Assembly (NCBI GenBank): GCA_039818945.1
Contig: JBCBSZ010000016.1
Span: 1 to 64,000 of the forward strand
From: JBCBSZ01 sp039818945
GTDB lineage: Bacteria; Actinomycetota; Acidimicrobiia; Acidimicrobiales; Poriferisodalaceae
DNA: 64,000 nt
Direction: 5' to 3'
The first letter of the stretch is position 1. Each line of letters opens with the position of its first letter. Positions 62,686-64,000 of the stretch are shown here, one piece after another. Under the pieces are notes generated by a model. That model was not told the origin of the DNA, ran no database searches, and was given only the letters and a program-made list of their open reading frames with translations. Made by a program: the position numbers and the translations under genes.

Positions 62686-63294
62686 GTGACGGGGTCGAAA
62701 CCACCGGTGACGGACGTCGAGACGTTGGTGAAGCAGGCGCGCGGTGGCGACAGCCAGGCGTTCGAGGAGCTCGTGCGCCTCACCCACGTCGACGTCTACT
62801 CCCTCGCCCGTCGACTCACCGGCGACCCCGACGACGCTCGCGACGTCGTGCAGGAGACCTACCTCCGCGCCTACCGGGCGATCGGGAGGTTCCGGGGGGA
62901 CGCCCAGTTCAGCACGTGGCTCTACCGGATCACCGCCAACTGCGCGTCGACGATGCGGCACCGCCGCGGCCGCCACCGCCACGTGGAGCTCCCCGACGAC
63001 CACGCCGAGATCGACCGGGACCTCCACCACGATCCCGAGGCCCAGGTCGCCACCGTGGGGCTGCGCGATCGGCTCGAGGCCGCCATCCGGCTGCTCCCGC
63101 CGAAGCTGCGCTCCGTGGTCGTGCTGCGCGACCTGCACGGGTTGTCGCACCGCGACATCGCGGCCCAGCTGGGCATCACCGAGTCCGCCGCCAAGGTCCG
63201 CCTACACCGTGCCCGCAAGCAGCTGCAGGCCGATCTCGTCGACGACGAGGCCGACGAGCACTTCGACGCGGAGGGCGAGCGACGTGCGGTCTGA
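62686..63294 (+). CDS. ECF RNA polymerase sigma factor
   Basis: A 202-residue sigma factor. Sigma-2 is at about 20-90 (DARDVVQETYLRAYRAIGRFRG) and sigma-4 at 125-180 (LRDLHGLSHRDIAAQLGITESAAKVRLHRAR). The acidic C-terminus overlaps the next gene, a zinc-finger anti-sigma-like protein, in a different frame. A SigE/RpoE-like stress role is likely. Confidence 0.93.
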   Translation: MTGSKPPVTDVETLVKQARGGDSQAFEELVRLTHVDVYSLARRLTGDPDDARDVVQETYLRAYRAIGRFRGDAQFSTWLYRITANCASTMRHRRGRHRHVELPDDHAEIDRDLHHDPEAQVATVGLRDRLEAAIRLLPPKLRSVVVLRDLHGLSHRDIAAQLGITESAAKVRLHRARKQLQADLVDDEADEHFDAEGERRAV

Positions 63295-63622
63295 CGCCGC
63301 CTGCCGACGGGTCGACGAGCTGCTGGTCGCCACCGGTGGGGAGGAGCCGCCCGAGGGCGCCTCGCTCGAGCACCTCCGTCAGTGCCTGCGCTGCCAGGCG
63401 TCGGCTGCTCGGCTCCGCCGTCTCGGCCGGGCGCTCGAGTCGCTCGACGACGGCAGGTTCGAGCCGCCGCCCGACCTCCTCCCCGACACGCTCGAGCTGC
63501 TGCGGGCCCGCGAGCGCGCCCGACGCCGGAGGATGCGGTCGCGCACCGAGCTCGCCGCGCTGGCCGCTGCGGCGACCGGGGCGCTCGTGCTGGGTCGGCG
63601 ACTCCGTCACGTCGCCTCGTGA
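63284..63622 (+). CDS. Zinc-finger anti-sigma-like membrane protein
   Basis: A 112-residue protein. HLRQCLRC gives the H-x3-C-x2-C motif of ZAS/zf-HC2 anti-sigma domains. A hydrophobic segment near the C-terminus (around residues 90-104) would anchor it in the membrane. The GTG start overlaps the sigma gene by 11 nt, the usual sigma/anti-sigma coupling. Function inferred from motif and position. Confidence 0.8.
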   Translation: MRSDAACRRVDELLVATGGEEPPEGASLEHLRQCLRCQASAARLRRLGRALESLDDGRFEPPPDLLPDTLELLRARERARRRRMRSRTELAALAAAATGALVLGRRLRHVAS

Positions 63623-63688
63623 CCGCCAGCGGTGGGTGCGACGCCCGCCGCCACGTGGCCTGCCGATGGGAACGGGAGTGCTCGCTGC

Positions 63689-63694
63689 TACGCT
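63689..63694 (+). promoter_or_regulatory. -10 element of tRNA-Trp/secE
   Basis: TACGCT lies 14 nt before the tRNA-Trp gene and has the same sequence as the recurrent -10 box of this window. Confidence 0.5.
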
Positions 63695-63707
63695 GTTGTC
63701 CCGGCTG

Positions 63708-63780
63708 AGGGCAGTAGCTCAGTTGGTAGAGCTCCGGTCTCCAAAACCGGCGGTCGGGGGTTCGAGTCCCTCCTGCCCTG
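63708..63780 (+). tRNA. tRNA-Trp (CCA)
   Basis: A 73-nt tRNA. Acceptor AGGGCAG/CTGCCCT, anticodon loop CTCCAAA with anticodon CCA, T-arm GGGGG/CCCTC with one wobble pair. It directly precedes secE, the standard order in actinobacteria. The 3' CCA is not encoded. Confidence 0.95.
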
Positions 63781-63838
63781 CGACGCGGTGGAGACAACCC
63801 CCGCACCCCGATCAGATCACGTCCACCCGAGGTCCGCG

Positions 63839-64000
63839 ATGGCGATGAACCGAGAGACCCGGCGACTCCTGCAGAAGCAGGGTGAGCTGGGCCCCGATGG
63901 CTCCCAGAAGCCGCAGGGTCGTCAGCCGCGCTCGAACACCAAGCCGGCGCAGCAGGAGCGCACCAGCCCGGCCCAGTACGCCCGCGAGGTCCGAGCCGAG
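63839..64000 (+). CDS. Preprotein translocase subunit SecE (partial)
   Basis: The first 54 codons are visible, starting MAMNRETRRLLQKQGELG; the gene continues past the window end, so the membrane helix is not seen. The polar, Gln/Arg-rich N-terminal part fits actinobacterial SecE, and the position after tRNA-Trp supports the call. nusG and rplK would be expected next. Confidence 0.8.
   Translation, partial: MAMNRETRRLLQKQGELGPDGSQKPQGRQPRSNTKPAQQERTSPAQYAREVRAE

Overview
The window is very GC-rich, densely coding actinobacterial DNA. GTG starts are frequent, neighbouring genes overlap as GTGA or TGATG, and many genes carry a TANNNT -10 box only 6-8 nt before the start codon, the mark of leaderless transcripts. 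Gene content (polyphosphate glucokinase, a complete actinobacterial-type nuo operon plus a second one without EFG, and the tRNA-Trp/secE junction) suggests the class Acidimicrobiia or a close relative. That placement is inference; no rRNA gene is present.

Left half, about 0.35-33.2 kb, is one respiratory supercluster, all on the + strand. It starts with a near-perfect Rex-type box. Next comes a cytochrome b6f-like quinol oxidoreductase: a membrane protein, a two-cluster ferredoxin, split cytochrome b (b6 plus subunit IV types), Rieske protein, dihaem cytochrome c and another membrane protein. A full 14-gene complex I operon (nuoA-N) follows, then directly a second complex I operon of 11 genes (nuoABCDHIJKLMN) lacking the NADH-dehydrogenase module EFG. 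An NDUFAF7/MidA-like methyltransferase is coupled to the end of the second operon. The layout suggests two complex I types, one fed by NADH and one by another donor (ferredoxin is the obvious candidate), sharing one quinone pool and one bc-type complex.

Middle, about 33.2-45 kb, is mixed metabolism and envelope: polyphosphate glucokinase, a RIO-type kinase with a possible leader peptide, an orphan protein combining the eCIS-associated LQRxxGNxAV motif with a zinc-phospholipase-like domain, a membrane-bound cupredoxin, an NAD-dependent epimerase divergent from a TetR regulator with two palindromic operators, acetyl-CoA synthetase, a HAD phosphatase, HtpX, and an intact IS481-family element inserted at the htpX stop codon.

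Right half, about 44.7-64 kb: an Lrp/AsnC regulator divergent from a fused indolepyruvate:ferredoxin oxidoreductase; a two-component system and an MMPL exporter that share a palindromic motif; a lipoprotein/thioredoxin-like/MarR operon headed by a perfect 32-bp palindrome; an ECF42-type sigma factor with its DGPF partner; a quinone oxidoreductase; a cyclase-ATPase regulator; yajQ, whose 3' end is tandemly triplicated; VOC and GNAT enzymes; tRNA-Tyr, -Thr, -Met and -Trp; an ECF sigma/anti-sigma pair; and the start of secE, cut by the window end.
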